Assembly (NCBI RefSeq): GCF_024506435.1
Contig: NZ_JANIET010000002.1
Location: forward strand, 124,001-188,000
DNA length: 64,000 nt
Source: Pantoea trifolii
GTDB taxonomy: Bacteria > Pseudomonadota > Gammaproteobacteria > Enterobacterales > Enterobacteriaceae
Direction of reading: 5' to 3'
Shown: one piece after another, positions 44,664-53,237 of the stretch
Numbering within the stretch: position 1 is the first letter of the stretch
How the letters are laid out: every line of letters starts with the position of its first letter
The notes under the pieces: model-generated
The model's database searches: none
What the model was told of the DNA's origin: nothing
Seen by the model: only the letters and a program-made list of their open reading frames with translations
Translations under genes and position numbers: made by a program

Positions 44664-45665
44664 ATGAAAGCCATTGTTTATAGCCAAAACGGTTTACCGA
44701 TTTCCGATGAAAATGCGCTGTTTGAGCTGGAGGTTGATAAGCCAACGCCGGGCGCGCGCGATCTGTTGGTAAAAATTCACGCCATCGCGGTGAATCCGGT
44801 CGACACCAAAGTGCGCGCCGGTGCGCCAACCGATAAGCCGCGCATTCTGGGTTGGGATGCGGTAGGCGTGGTGGAAGCGGTGGGCGCAGAGGTCACGCTA
44901 TTCCAGCCGGGCGACGAAGTGTTCTACGCCGGTGATATCACTCGCGCCGGCAGCTATGCCGAATATGGTCTGGTGGATGAACGCATCGCCGGGCACAAAC
45001 CGCGTTCGCTGAATGACGCCGATGCCGCCGCGCTGCCGCTGACCTCACTCACCGCGTGGGAACTGCTGTTTGATCGTCTGGAGGTGCAGGCCGATGACAA
45101 CGCCGCGCTACTGATTATTGGCGCAGGCGGCGGCGTTGGCTCCATGCTGACGCAGCTTGCCAGCAAATTGACCAGGTTGACGGTGATCGGTACCGCATCC
45201 CGCCTGGAAACGGCAGATTGGGTGCGTTCACTCGGCGCGCATCACGTGATTGATCATTCTCAACCGCTGGGCGAACAGCTGGCGGCAATTGGGCATAAAG
45301 AGGTGCGCTATGTCGCCTCGCTGACGCACACCGACAGCTATTACGATCAGCTGATTGATGCCCTTGCGCCACAGGGCAAGCTGGCGTTGATCGACGATCC
45401 CGAGACGCTGGATGCGGTGCCGCTGAAGCGCAAAGCGATTTCGCTGCACTGGGAATTGATGTTTACCCGCTCGTTGTTCCATACCGCCGATATGCAGCGC
45501 CAGCATGAGATTCTTCAGCGCGTGAGCCAGTTGATTGATGACCAAACCCTGCAAACCACCGCGGGTGAACATCATGGCGTCATCAGTGCCGCCAATCTGC
45601 GCAAGGCGCATGCGTTGATCGAGAGCGGTCGCGCACGCGGTAAGATTGTGTTGAGCGGGTTTTAA
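44664..45665 (+). CDS. Zinc-binding alcohol dehydrogenase/quinone oxidoreductase family protein (MDR)
   Basis: 333 residues of the medium-chain dehydrogenase superfamily. NPVDTKVRAGA and GWDAVGVVEAVG in the catalytic domain and the Rossmann motif LIIGAGGGVGSMLTQLA (near residue 152) are clear. The zinc-ligand cysteines of true alcohol dehydrogenases are not evident, so it is more likely a zinc-free NADPH quinone reductase-like enzyme. It is followed 28 bases later by nfsB, suggesting a shared role in quinone or electrophile reduction. Confidence 0.87.
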   Translation: MKAIVYSQNGLPISDENALFELEVDKPTPGARDLLVKIHAIAVNPVDTKVRAGAPTDKPRILGWDAVGVVEAVGAEVTLFQPGDEVFYAGDITRAGSYAEYGLVDERIAGHKPRSLNDADAAALPLTSLTAWELLFDRLEVQADDNAALLIIGAGGGVGSMLTQLASKLTRLTVIGTASRLETADWVRSLGAHHVIDHSQPLGEQLAAIGHKEVRYVASLTHTDSYYDQLIDALAPQGKLALIDDPETLDAVPLKRKAISLHWELMFTRSLFHTADMQRQHEILQRVSQLIDDQTLQTTAGEHHGVISAANLRKAHALIESGRARGKIVLSGF

Positions 45666-45693
45666 GTATTTTAAATAAATCAGGAGATCTCAC

Positions 45694-46347
45694 ATGACAC
45701 TCAATGATGCAGTCGCTCGTCGTCACACCGTCAAAGCGTTTGAGGGCGGTAAAAGCCTGCCGCAGGATGAAATCGACACCTTGCTAAACGTGCTGCGCAA
45801 CAGCCCGTCATCGGTGAACTCGCAGCCGTGGCATTTTGTGGTGGCGTCCACCGCCGCCGGTCGCGAGCAGATGGCCAAATCCACCGAGGGCGCCTTTGTC
45901 TACAACAGCCCGAAAGTGTTGAACGCCTCGCACGTTATCGCGCTGTGCATGCGTACCGATCTCGATGAAGCGCATTTACAGAATGTGCTGGCGCAGGAAG
46001 AGAAAGATGGTCGTTTCGCCAAACCAGAAGGCAAAGCGGGGCAGGATAAGAGCCGTCGCAGCTACGTGGATATGCACCGTTACGAGCAGCGCGATGTGCC
46101 GCAGTGGATGGAAAAACAGGTTTACCTGGCGTTAGGTGGATTGTTGCTGGGTGCGGCGATGTTGGGCATTGATGCCACGCCGATGGAAGGTTTTGACCAG
46201 CGTGCGCTGGATCAGGCGCTGGGCCTGCGCGAGAAGGGCTTTACCAGCGTGGTGCTGGTGTCGCTGGGCTATCGCAGCGAGGCGGATTTCAACGCTGCAT
46301 TGCCGAAATCACGCTTGCCGCGTGAAGAGATTTTTACCTTTATTTAA
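45694..46347 (+). CDS. nfsB: Oxygen-insensitive NAD(P)H nitroreductase NfsB
   Basis: 217 residues, identical in length to E. coli NfsB and similar throughout (RRHTVKAFEGGKSLP, NSPSSVNSQPWHFVVAS, ASHVIALCMRTDLDEA, EKQVYLALGGLLLGAAMLGIDATPMEGFD across 136-165, FNAALPKSRLP). FMN-dependent two-electron reductase of nitroaromatics and quinones. GGAG precedes the ATG. Pairs with the preceding oxidoreductase, consistent with electrophile detoxification. Confidence 0.95.
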   Translation: MTLNDAVARRHTVKAFEGGKSLPQDEIDTLLNVLRNSPSSVNSQPWHFVVASTAAGREQMAKSTEGAFVYNSPKVLNASHVIALCMRTDLDEAHLQNVLAQEEKDGRFAKPEGKAGQDKSRRSYVDMHRYEQRDVPQWMEKQVYLALGGLLLGAAMLGIDATPMEGFDQRALDQALGLREKGFTSVVLVSLGYRSEADFNAALPKSRLPREEIFTFI

Positions 46348-46370
46348 AATTTGCGGTCGCGATTTCGTAG

Positions 46371-46390
46371 GGTGCGCATTTATGCGCACC
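46371..46390. repeat. Family B palindromic repeat with CGTAG tail
   Basis: GGTGCGCATTTATGCGCACC preceded by CGTAG, the same tail used by family A. Lies between the convergent nfsB and histidine kinase genes, 3 bases from the kinase stop. Confidence 0.9.
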
Positions 46391-46393
46391 GTT

Positions 46394-47773
46394 TCAATGG
46401 CCGCACCCAACCGATGGAAACCGCAAGGTAAAACGATTCACGCCATCTTCGCTGTGCACCTCACAACGTCCCTGATGCAGCCGCATAATGCTGCGTACAA
46501 TCGATAATCCCAAACCGCTGCTGCCCTGATGCCGTGACGCGTCGGCGCGCCAGAAGCGATCAAAGATGCGCGCCTGCTGTTCGGCACTCAGCGGCGAACC
46601 CTGATTTTCCACCATCAAACTGTTGCCCTGATTGAAAACTCGTACGGTGGAATCTCGATCGCCATAGCGCAAGGCATTCGCCATCAGATTCGCCAGCGCG
46701 CGTTGCAGCAGTTGCGGATCGGCGCGAAGTTCGCCGTGCAGCGTCATCTCCAGCCGCATCGACTGCTCTTCTGCCATGCCGTCAAAGTAGTCCTGCAACT
46801 TCTCGCCAAGCTGCGCCAGATCGATGTCCTGCAGATCCATTGCCTGGCTGGCATCTTCCGCTTTGGCGAGAAACAGCATGTTGTCGATCATCTTCGCCAG
46901 CCGGTCCAGCTCCTCGTAATTGGAGCCGAGCAGCGCCTGATAATCGCCGACGCTGCGCGTCTGACTCAGCGCCACTTCGGTTTGGCCGATCAGCGTGCTA
47001 ATCGGCGTACGCAGATCGTGCGCCATATCGGCAGAAACCTGGCTCAGCTGGTGATAACCCATTTCAAGGCGGCTCAGCATCTGATTAAAAGCCGCCACCA
47101 GCGGCTGCAGTTCCGCAGCTGCCTGTTCAGGCATGCGCTGCGCCAAATGGCGCACGTCAATGGCATCCGCCTGCGCCGCCAACCGACGCAGCGGTGTTAA
47201 AGCGCGCCGCACCAGCCAGACGCTGATCGCCGCCACCAGCAACGCCGCCAGCGCGGTGGCGAGGATGATTTGATCGCGATAACTGTTGAGCGTTTGCGTG
47301 CGGTCGCTCATCAGGCGACCGGTGATGATCTCAATCTGGCCGTTGCCATCGCGCGTTGGCGCCAGCGCGGCTGCCGAGATAAACGGCGTGCCGTCTGCGG
47401 CGGCGAGATGATGTACCGAGGACAGCGCCAGCGGTTGATCGGCTGGAACCGGCGTAATCGCAGGAATCGGGCGCTGGCCAGGATTGACCACAATCAGCGG
47501 CGGCTGGCCGGGAAAACGCAGCACCAATAACGATTCGGTATTACCGAGCATGTTGGCGAACAGACGCGGTTTTTGCTGAATCAACGTAATCGCATCTTCA
47601 TCGCGCAGCAGCGTGCGAATCTGATCGATACGCGTCAGCAGCGCCGCGTCATCGCGCACGCCAATTTGTGTCGCCAGCGAGTGATAAAGCGCAATACCGC
47701 TGAGGGAAAAGATGACGATCACTGTGGCGCTGAGCAGCAGCGACAGGCGGGCGGCGAGCGAACGGGTCTTCAT
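46394..47773 (-). CDS. Sensor histidine kinase, heavy-metal/CusS-HprS type
   Basis: 459-residue inner-membrane kinase. TM1 about 8-30, periplasmic sensor about 31-165, TM2 about 170-192, HAMP around 193-245, H-box [11 protein letters not shown] (about residue 253), N-box [11 protein letters not shown]-box IFDRFWRAD and G2 box [10 protein letters not shown]. The G1 box is atypical (ENQGSPL). Organisation and length match CusS/CopS/HprS-type kinases, but no metal efflux genes are nearby. ATGA overlap with the response regulator gene. Confidence 0.9.
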   Translation of the reverse strand: MKTRSLAARLSLLLSATVIVIFSLSGIALYHSLATQIGVRDDAALLTRIDQIRTLLRDEDAITLIQQKPRLFANMLGNTESLLVLRFPGQPPLIVVNPGQRPIPAITPVPADQPLALSSVHHLAAADGTPFISAAALAPTRDGNGQIEIITGRLMSDRTQTLNSYRDQIILATALAALLVAAISVWLVRRALTPLRRLAAQADAIDVRHLAQRMPEQAAAELQPLVAAFNQMLSRLEMGYHQLSQVSADMAHDLRTPISTLIGQTEVALSQTRSVGDYQALLGSNYEELDRLAKMIDNMLFLAKAEDASQAMDLQDIDLAQLGEKLQDYFDGMAEEQSMRLEMTLHGELRADPQLLQRALANLMANALRYGDRDSTVRVFNQGNSLMVENQGSPLSAEQQARIFDRFWRADASRHQGSSGLGLSIVRSIMRLHQGRCEVHSEDGVNRFTLRFPSVGCGH

Positions 47774-48444
47774 GATTCGGCTTCGCAGCGATATCCCACG
47801 CCGTACACGGTGTGAATCAGCGGCTGGACAAACGGGCCATCAATTTTCTGTCGCAGACGTTTCACCGCTACATCCACCACGTTGGTGTCGCTGTCAAAAT
47901 TCATGTCCCACACGCGTGAGGCAATCAGGGTGCGCGTCAGCACTTCGCCGGGATGCAGTAGGAACAAGTGCAGCAGGTTGAACTCTTTATTGGTGAGATC
48001 GATACGCTGGCCGCCGCGCTCAACGCGACGTTTCAGGATATCCAGTTGCAGATCGGCCAGTTGCAGCACATCCGGCAACTTCTGCTGCCCGCCGCGCCGC
48101 AATTGGGTACGCACGCGCGCCAGCAGCTCGGCGAATGAAAAGGGCTTCACCAGATAATCATCGGCGCCCAGCTCCAGCCCTTTGATGCGATCCTCCAGCG
48201 TGCCTTTGGCGGTGAGGAAAATCACTGGCGTATGGATCTGCTTATCCAGCGCCGCCATCACTTGCCAGCCGTCCATGCCGGGCATCATTACGTCCAGCAG
48301 AATCAAATCGTAATGATGCTCCTGCGCATAGAACAAACCATCCTGACCGTTTTCCGCCACATCGACGATAAATCCCGCTTCGGTCAATCCTTTGCGCATG
48401 TAATCGCGCGCTTTGGCTTCATCTTCAATCACCAAAATTTTCAT
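47770..48444 (-). CDS. OmpR family response regulator, CusR/HprR type
   Basis: 224 residues. Receiver with acidic pocket EDE (9-11), phospho-acceptor Asp in [13 protein letters not shown] (about residue 51), Thr in FLTAKG and Lys in [17 protein letters not shown]-terminal winged-helix domain ([32 protein letters not shown] split). Upstream of and coupled to its kinase. Tandem TTATGACA-like repeats upstream of the neighbouring hydrolase are candidate targets. Confidence 0.93.
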   Translation of the reverse strand: MKILVIEDEAKARDYMRKGLTEAGFIVDVAENGQDGLFYAQEHHYDLILLDVMMPGMDGWQVMAALDKQIHTPVIFLTAKGTLEDRIKGLELGADDYLVKPFSFAELLARVRTQLRRGGQQKLPDVLQLADLQLDILKRRVERGGQRIDLTNKEFNLLHLFLLHPGEVLTRTLIASRVWDMNFDSDTNVVDVAVKRLRQKIDGPFVQPLIHTVYGVGYRCEAES

Positions 48445-48467
48445 GCGCTTCTCCGCGGGATAGGGTT

Positions 48468-49229
48468 TCAGGGCTGGGCGTGTAACGCGGCTTGCTCGAT
48501 CAACTTCGCGACGTCATCAGGATGCGATTGATACACCGAATGGCTGGCTCCGGCAATCTCCACCGTGTGGCTGTGCGCGCGTTTGGCGTACATGCGCTCC
48601 AGATCGGGACTGATGATTTTGTCAGCTTTCGCCACCATGTACCAGCTAGGCTTGGTCTTCCACGCCGGGTCAGGAATGTTGGCGGTGAACACGGCTGAGT
48701 TGGTTGGCATCTGCGCGTGCGCTTCAAAATCAACCTGCGCCGCCGGTAAATCGGCAGCGAAATCACTGTGGTAATTTTCCGGCGCGATGGTTAGATAACC
48801 GTCGCTGGATTTAGCAAACGGATGCGCGCTGTTGGGGAATTTTTTGCCGTTGCTGGCTTCGGTTTCGCCGTTATCCAGCGCATGCGCTGCGATATAAACC
48901 AGCCCAGCCACTTTCGCGTCGTTACCGGCTTCAGTGATGATCGCACCGCCGTAACTGTGGCCGACCAGAATCACCGGGCCATTTTGCTGATCGATAATGC
49001 GGCGCGTCGCCGTCACATCTTCCGGGAAGCCGGTCAGCGGTTCTTGTACCAGCGTCACGTTGTAGCCGTCATGCGTCAAACGGTCATACACCGGACGCCA
49101 TCCCGCACCGCCGACGAACGCGCCATGCACCAGCACAATATTCTTCACCGGCTGCGCCTGAACCTGTGCCGCGCCGCCTGCGATAGCCAACAGCATGCCC
49201 GCTGCAAAAGTAAGTTTGTTCAATTTCAT
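48468..49229 (-). CDS. Secreted alpha/beta hydrolase
   Basis: 253 residues from ATG 49229 (GGAG 7 bases upstream); a longer reading to 49271 is rejected. Residues 1-25 or so ([24 protein letters not shown]) are a signal peptide, so the enzyme is periplasmic or secreted. Nucleophile elbow VGHSYGGAI, oxyanion region [12 protein letters not shown], acid in [10 protein letters not shown] and His in [12 protein letters not shown] complete the triad. This hydrolase branch (AB hydrolase_6) includes esterases of unknown substrate. It lies next to the two-component genes on the same strand. Confidence 0.88.
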   Translation of the reverse strand: MKLNKLTFAAGMLLAIAGGAAQVQAQPVKNIVLVHGAFVGGAGWRPVYDRLTHDGYNVTLVQEPLTGFPEDVTATRRIIDQQNGPVILVGHSYGGAIITEAGNDAKVAGLVYIAAHALDNGETEASNGKKFPNSAHPFAKSSDGYLTIAPENYHSDFAADLPAAQVDFEAHAQMPTNSAVFTANIPDPAWKTKPSWYMVAKADKIISPDLERMYAKRAHSHTVEIAGASHSVYQSHPDDVAKLIEQAALHAQP

Positions 49230-49297
49230 CGTAATGCTCCTGATGGGAAGGTAGGCCATCAGGATATGCAATCGGCTCTGACATCAGCGTGAGCGAG

Positions 49298-49316
49298 TTA
49301 TGACAAAAGAATGACA
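49298..49316. promoter_or_regulatory. Tandem direct repeat upstream of the hydrolase, possible response-regulator site
   Basis: TTATGACA (49298-49305) and GAATGACA (49309-49316) repeat with an 11-base period, the spacing used by OmpR-type regulators. About 70 bases upstream of the hydrolase start. The rest of the 49230-49488 intergenic region is AT-rich with nothing else I can name. Confidence 0.35.
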
Positions 49317-49488
49317 TGCAACTGGCGAGCATTAAGTAAAACTTAATGGGGCATCAATAAAAGCTAACCTACTAACAATTATAAGTATTTACTCTGCATT
49401 AAATCCGTAATTTCTGTAGTGGGATCATGTCCACCATGTTATTAACTCTGTATGACGTTGTGAATTTAGCTACCTGCCGGAGAGAACA

Positions 49489-50259
49489 ATGAAGAAAAGT
49501 TTGTCCTTTGCCTTACTGCTTTCACTGAGCGCGTTTAGCCACGCTTCTTTTGCTCAGGAAACCTTGCGTTTCGGCGTCGATCCCACGTTCCCGCCGTTTG
49601 AATCCAAAGCCAGCGACGGTTCGCTGCAGGGCTTTGATATCGATCTGGGTAACGCCATTTGTGCCCAGGCGAAAGTGAAGTGCCAATGGGTGCAGATTGG
49701 TTTTGATGGCAGCATTCCGGCACTGCAGGCGAGAAAGTTTGATGCCATTCTCTCGGCGATGTCGATGACCGAAAAACGTCGCGAGCAGGTGGCCTTCAGC
49801 GACATGCTTTATGTCACGCCGAGCGCGTTACTCACACCGGCCAACGCGCCGCTAACCGGAGACATTAACGCGCTGCGTGGCAAAAGAATTGGCGTCGCGC
49901 AGGGCACCATTCAGGAAACTTACGCCAAAGCGCAATGGGCAACCAAAGGCGTGAGTGTGGTTTCTTACCCCAATCAGATGGAGATCTATCCGGACTTGGT
50001 GGCAGGACGTCTCGACGCCAGCCTGGCAAATGCGGTTTCGGCAGAACAAGGTTTCCTTAACACGCCAGCAGGCAAAGACTACGTCATCAGCGCCACGCTG
50101 GTGGATAAAGAAGTGTTGGGCAATGGCGTGGGCATTGGATTGCGGAAAGACGATGCGGCCAATCTGAAGTTGATCAACACCGCGCTGGCGGAACTGCACA
50201 GCAACGGCACTTACGATCAACTGGCGAAGAAGTACTTCAAATTTAAGGTTTATCCATAA
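49489..50259 (+). CDS. Periplasmic amino-acid binding protein (ArgT/HisJ family), orphan
   Basis: 256 residues. Signal peptide 1-22 (KKSLSFALLLSLSAFSHASFA), then family 3 binding protein features: LRFGVDPTFPPFESK, GFDIDLGNAICAQ, DGSIPALQARKFDAILSAMSMTEKRREQVAFSD (split), GKRIGVAQGT, YPNQMEIYPDLVAGRLDA. Closest to lysine/arginine/ornithine/histidine binders. No permease or ATPase gene is adjacent, so it presumably shares a transporter encoded elsewhere. Confidence 0.9.
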   Translation: MKKSLSFALLLSLSAFSHASFAQETLRFGVDPTFPPFESKASDGSLQGFDIDLGNAICAQAKVKCQWVQIGFDGSIPALQARKFDAILSAMSMTEKRREQVAFSDMLYVTPSALLTPANAPLTGDINALRGKRIGVAQGTIQETYAKAQWATKGVSVVSYPNQMEIYPDLVAGRLDASLANAVSAEQGFLNTPAGKDYVISATLVDKEVLGNGVGIGLRKDDAANLKLINTALAELHSNGTYDQLAKKYFKFKVYP

Positions 50260-50284
50260 TCTACCCGCGTCGCACCTGACTGCT

Positions 50285-50318
50285 CCCTCTCCCGCGCGGG
50301 AGAGGGTTGGGGTGAGGG
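50285..50318. repeat. Family C inverted repeat element
   Basis: CCCTCTCCCGCGCGGGAGAGGG hairpin (halves CCCTCTCCCGC and GCGGGAGAGGG) followed by TTGGGGTGAGGG. A half-length copy compared with the two-hairpin elements at 13745 and 55868. Confidence 0.85.
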
Positions 50319-50341
50319 CGCTATCATCGTCAGGAATCAAC

Positions 50342-51415
50342 ATGTCAGCTCTACCTCACTACCCAACTCAACGCGCCCGTTTTCTCGCTGCCGTTAAACG
50401 ACAAAACGGCGCATTAACGTCTTACGCGCATCCGTTACCCGGTCCGCAAGGAGAGGAACTTTTCACCGATGTGGCGGTGATCGGCGATGCTAAGGCATCC
50501 CGTCTGATGCTGGTGATTTCCGGTACGCACGGCGTGGAAGGCTATTACGGCTCCGATTGCCAAATCGCCTGGCTGGATACCTTCAACCTCACGGCGCTGC
50601 CCGCTGACACCGCCATCGTGATGCTGCATCTGCTCAATCCGTGGGGCGCAGCGCATTTACGCCGCGTCAATGAAGACAACATCGATCTCAATCGCAACTT
50701 CATCGATTTTTCACAGCCCGCACCCGCCAATCCGGATTACGCCGCGTGGCATGGCATTTATCATGGCGATCGCGCCAGCGCCGATAAGCTGTTAACGGAA
50801 ACGCTCAACAGCGCCGGTTGGCCAGCGGTAAAACGCGTGGTGGAAGCGGGGCAATATGGTGCGGCGGACGGTTTCTTTTACGGCGGCCAACAGCCAAGCT
50901 GGTCGTATCGCACGCTGGAAACCATCATCGCCCATCATTTATCGCAGGCCAAAACCATCATCAGTTTCGATTTGCATACCGGCGCGGGCGCATGGGGACA
51001 TCCGATGCTGCTGTCGATTGCCGAGCAGCGCTTCGCTGCGCATGACTGGGGCAAAGCGATTTACGGCGAATGGTTAACGCTGCTGTTCACCGGCGCGGGA
51101 CGCGACAGCGAAACCGGCGTCACCGCGACGGCCACCGGCTATGTCTCGCAATTCCTGCTGACCTCGCTTCCGAACACGCAGATTTTGCCGCTGGTGGTGG
51201 AGTGCGGTACTTATCCCGGCGAGGAGATGCATCGCCGCGTGCGCGACGATCACTGGCTGCATCTGCAAGGCGATCCAGCCAGTGAAAGCGGGCAGGCGAT
51301 TAAGCAGGAACTGGTGGAAGGATTCTGGCCCGCCGACGCTGACTGGCGGGCGCTGGTGGCCTTTCGCACTCAGCAAATCTTCGTGCGCGGCTGGCGGGCA
51401 TTAATCGATTTATAA
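50342..51415 (+). CDS. DUF2817/M14-like zinc carboxypeptidase family protein
   Basis: 357 residues from ATG 50342 (AGGA 7 bases upstream; a reading from 50312 starts in the family C repeat). Metal-binding His and Glu in SGTHGVEGYYGSD, the Asn-Arg pair in NIDLNRNFIDF and the third ligand in SFDLHTGAGAWGH match the M14/AstE-aspartoacylase-like DUF2817 group. Likely hydrolyses an acyl-amino acid or peptide; substrate not established. Its end overlaps the convergent oxygenase gene by 6 bases. Confidence 0.85.
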   Translation: MSALPHYPTQRARFLAAVKRQNGALTSYAHPLPGPQGEELFTDVAVIGDAKASRLMLVISGTHGVEGYYGSDCQIAWLDTFNLTALPADTAIVMLHLLNPWGAAHLRRVNEDNIDLNRNFIDFSQPAPANPDYAAWHGIYHGDRASADKLLTETLNSAGWPAVKRVVEAGQYGAADGFFYGGQQPSWSYRTLETIIAHHLSQAKTIISFDLHTGAGAWGHPMLLSIAEQRFAAHDWGKAIYGEWLTLLFTGAGRDSETGVTATATGYVSQFLLTSLPNTQILPLVVECGTYPGEEMHRRVRDDHWLHLQGDPASESGQAIKQELVEGFWPADADWRALVAFRTQQIFVRGWRALIDL

Positions 51416-52180
51416 GCGTCCGTAAAACGTCATGCGGGCGGTTTCCGACAGCGCAATGCCCGGCTCGGTGTTGTACGCCAGCACCGCCAGCATGCGCGTG
51501 ATATCGCCTTCGGTTGGCGTGACGCGATGCAGCGAATTGCGGCCACGGAATAGCACCAAATCCCCGGCATCAATCGCCAGCGCTTCCACTGGCTGGCGCT
51601 GATCCAGCACCGCTGCCACGCCGTCGAAATTCATCTCGCCGGCATCGGCATCGCGCAGATCCTTCACGTACTGGAACACCGCGCCGGCGCGCGGCTTCTG
51701 CACCAGCAGCGTGATGGCGAACGACGAGTTATCAAAGTGCCAGCCCAGTTCCTGACCGTCGGGCGCGTAGTGCAGATTGATCGACGACAGCGGATCGGCA
51801 TACGGATAGAGCGCCTCTTCACCCAACACATCGCACAGGAAGCTTTTAAACAGTTCATCGTTATAGAGCTGGCGCAGCGGCGAATCGGCGGCAATCACAT
51901 CATCGGTGATGCAGCCTTTGGTGCTGATGACATCGCGATTGCGCGGATGATCGGCGCTAAAAGCCTCATCTTTCTTCATCAGATAAACATTGTGTTTGCT
52001 GGCGGTATGATACGCCAGATGGCGCTGCGCCTCACCTTCGGCAATGATGGCTTGCAGCGCGGCGGGCTGCAGAAACTGACGCAAAACTAACGCGCCGTGC
52101 TGATTAAGTTGCTCACGGCAGGCGCGACGCCAGTCGGCATCGGCCAGCGGATGCAGTTCGAAACGAATCAAGGCAGACAT
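51410..52180 (-). CDS. 2-oxoglutarate/Fe(II) oxygenase-like protein
   Basis: 256 residues from ATG 52180. A jelly-roll iron site is readable: HFD in ELGWHFDNSSFAITLLVQ (about residues 150-167), distal His in RNSLHRVTP (about 219), and an Arg in GDITRMLAVLAYN that would bind 2-oxoglutarate. The middle holds KHNVYLMKKDEAF. I recognise the fold but not the subfamily; it may hydroxylate an amino acid or small metabolite. Divergent from a LysR gene at 52280, which may regulate it. Confidence 0.75.
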   Translation of the reverse strand: MSALIRFELHPLADADWRRACREQLNQHGALVLRQFLQPAALQAIIAEGEAQRHLAYHTASKHNVYLMKKDEAFSADHPRNRDVISTKGCITDDVIAADSPLRQLYNDELFKSFLCDVLGEEALYPYADPLSSINLHYAPDGQELGWHFDNSSFAITLLVQKPRAGAVFQYVKDLRDADAGEMNFDGVAAVLDQRQPVEALAIDAGDLVLFRGRNSLHRVTPTEGDITRMLAVLAYNTEPGIALSETARMTFYGRL

Positions 52181-52279
52181 AGTTTCACTTCTCATGTGTT
52201 ACAGGTGTGTAAAGACTGTAACTCGCTGATATGTTAATACGTAATGATAAAAATTTAACACCTTGCTAAGGAAACCTTA

Positions 52280-53179
52280 ATGCCCGCGCCATCACCGCGT
52301 TTGCCCAAAATCAGCGTTATTCAATCGTTCAAAGTGGCGGCGGAACTCGGCAGCCTGGCGAAAGCGGCTGCGCAACTGGCGTTAACGCCCGCTGCGGTGA
52401 GCCAGCAAATTCGCCAGTTGGAAGAACAATTAGGCAGCGCGCTGTTTGTGCGCACGCAAAGCGGTGTGATGCTGACGGAGATGGGCAAAGAGTATCTGCG
52501 TTATGTCACCGAAGCGTTTGACATTCTGCATCTCGGTCAGCAAAACCTGCGTCATGCGGCATCAACACCGCGTTTAACGCTCTATTCGCTGCCGGCGCTG
52601 GCCTCAAAATGGCTGCTGCCGAATATTGCGCAGTGGCGCGAGCAATGTCCTGATATCGATTTAGCGTTGCACGGCACGCATACGCAGGTGGATTTCAACG
52701 CCACGCCCGCCGATTTTGTTATCTGTTTCGGCGAAGATCGTTATCCGCAGTTGGATAAGCAGTTGCTGTTCCTGGATGAAGTGTTGCCGGTGGCGAGTCC
52801 GGCGCTACTGCAACGTTTTGCTGATCAGGATGTGTTGCAGCATGCGCCGCTGATCCACCTTGACTGGGGCAACGAAGGGCGCTTTTTACCCGACTGGCGC
52901 AGCTGGTTTCAGGCGAAGGGCATTGACGATCCGCCACCGCAGCCGTCGTTCAGTTTCAATCTCACCTCGCTGGCGATTGATGCCGCCGTGGCAGGCGCGG
53001 GCTTGCTGCTCGGTCAGCGGCGTTTGATTGCCAACGAACTGGCGTGTGGCGATTTAGTCATCGTCGATCCACTTAGCCTGCCGCTCAGCAAACCCTATTT
53101 CCTTGCCTGGCCGCAGCGTTCGCTCAGCCAGCCGGGCAGCGACGCGCTGATCCGCTGGCTCACGCAGCTAGCGGGTTAA
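52280..53179 (+). CDS. LysR-type transcriptional regulator, GcvA-like
   Basis: 299 residues. Helix-turn-helix GSLAKAAAQLALTPAAVSQQIRQLEEQLG (split, residues about 21-50) followed by GSALFVRTQSGVMLTEMGKEYL and a complete effector domain. The pattern of GcvA-branch regulators is visible (SKWLLPNIAQWREQCPDIDL). AAGGAAA precedes the ATG. It lies between the oxygenase (divergent) and an SLC13 transporter (downstream). Confidence 0.9.
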   Translation: MPAPSPRLPKISVIQSFKVAAELGSLAKAAAQLALTPAAVSQQIRQLEEQLGSALFVRTQSGVMLTEMGKEYLRYVTEAFDILHLGQQNLRHAASTPRLTLYSLPALASKWLLPNIAQWREQCPDIDLALHGTHTQVDFNATPADFVICFGEDRYPQLDKQLLFLDEVLPVASPALLQRFADQDVLQHAPLIHLDWGNEGRFLPDWRSWFQAKGIDDPPPQPSFSFNLTSLAIDAAVAGAGLLLGQRRLIANELACGDLVIVDPLSLPLSKPYFLAWPQRSLSQPGSDALIRWLTQLAG

Positions 53180-53190
53180 CGCAACCACTC

Positions 53191-53214
53191 GTAGGGTCGC
53201 CATTCATGGCGACC
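53191..53214. repeat. Family A palindromic repeat with GTAG tail
   Basis: GTAG then GGTCGCCATTCATGGCGACC (53195-53214), 11 bases after the LysR stop. Confidence 0.9.
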
Positions 53215-53237
53215 TGGAAAAGAAAGGGAGTTCACCA

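Noticed and set aside
46394..48444. Calling the two-component system CusSR (copper) outright
   Set aside because: No cusCFBA or copper oxidase gene nearby, and HprSR/YedVW-type systems have equally similar motifs.
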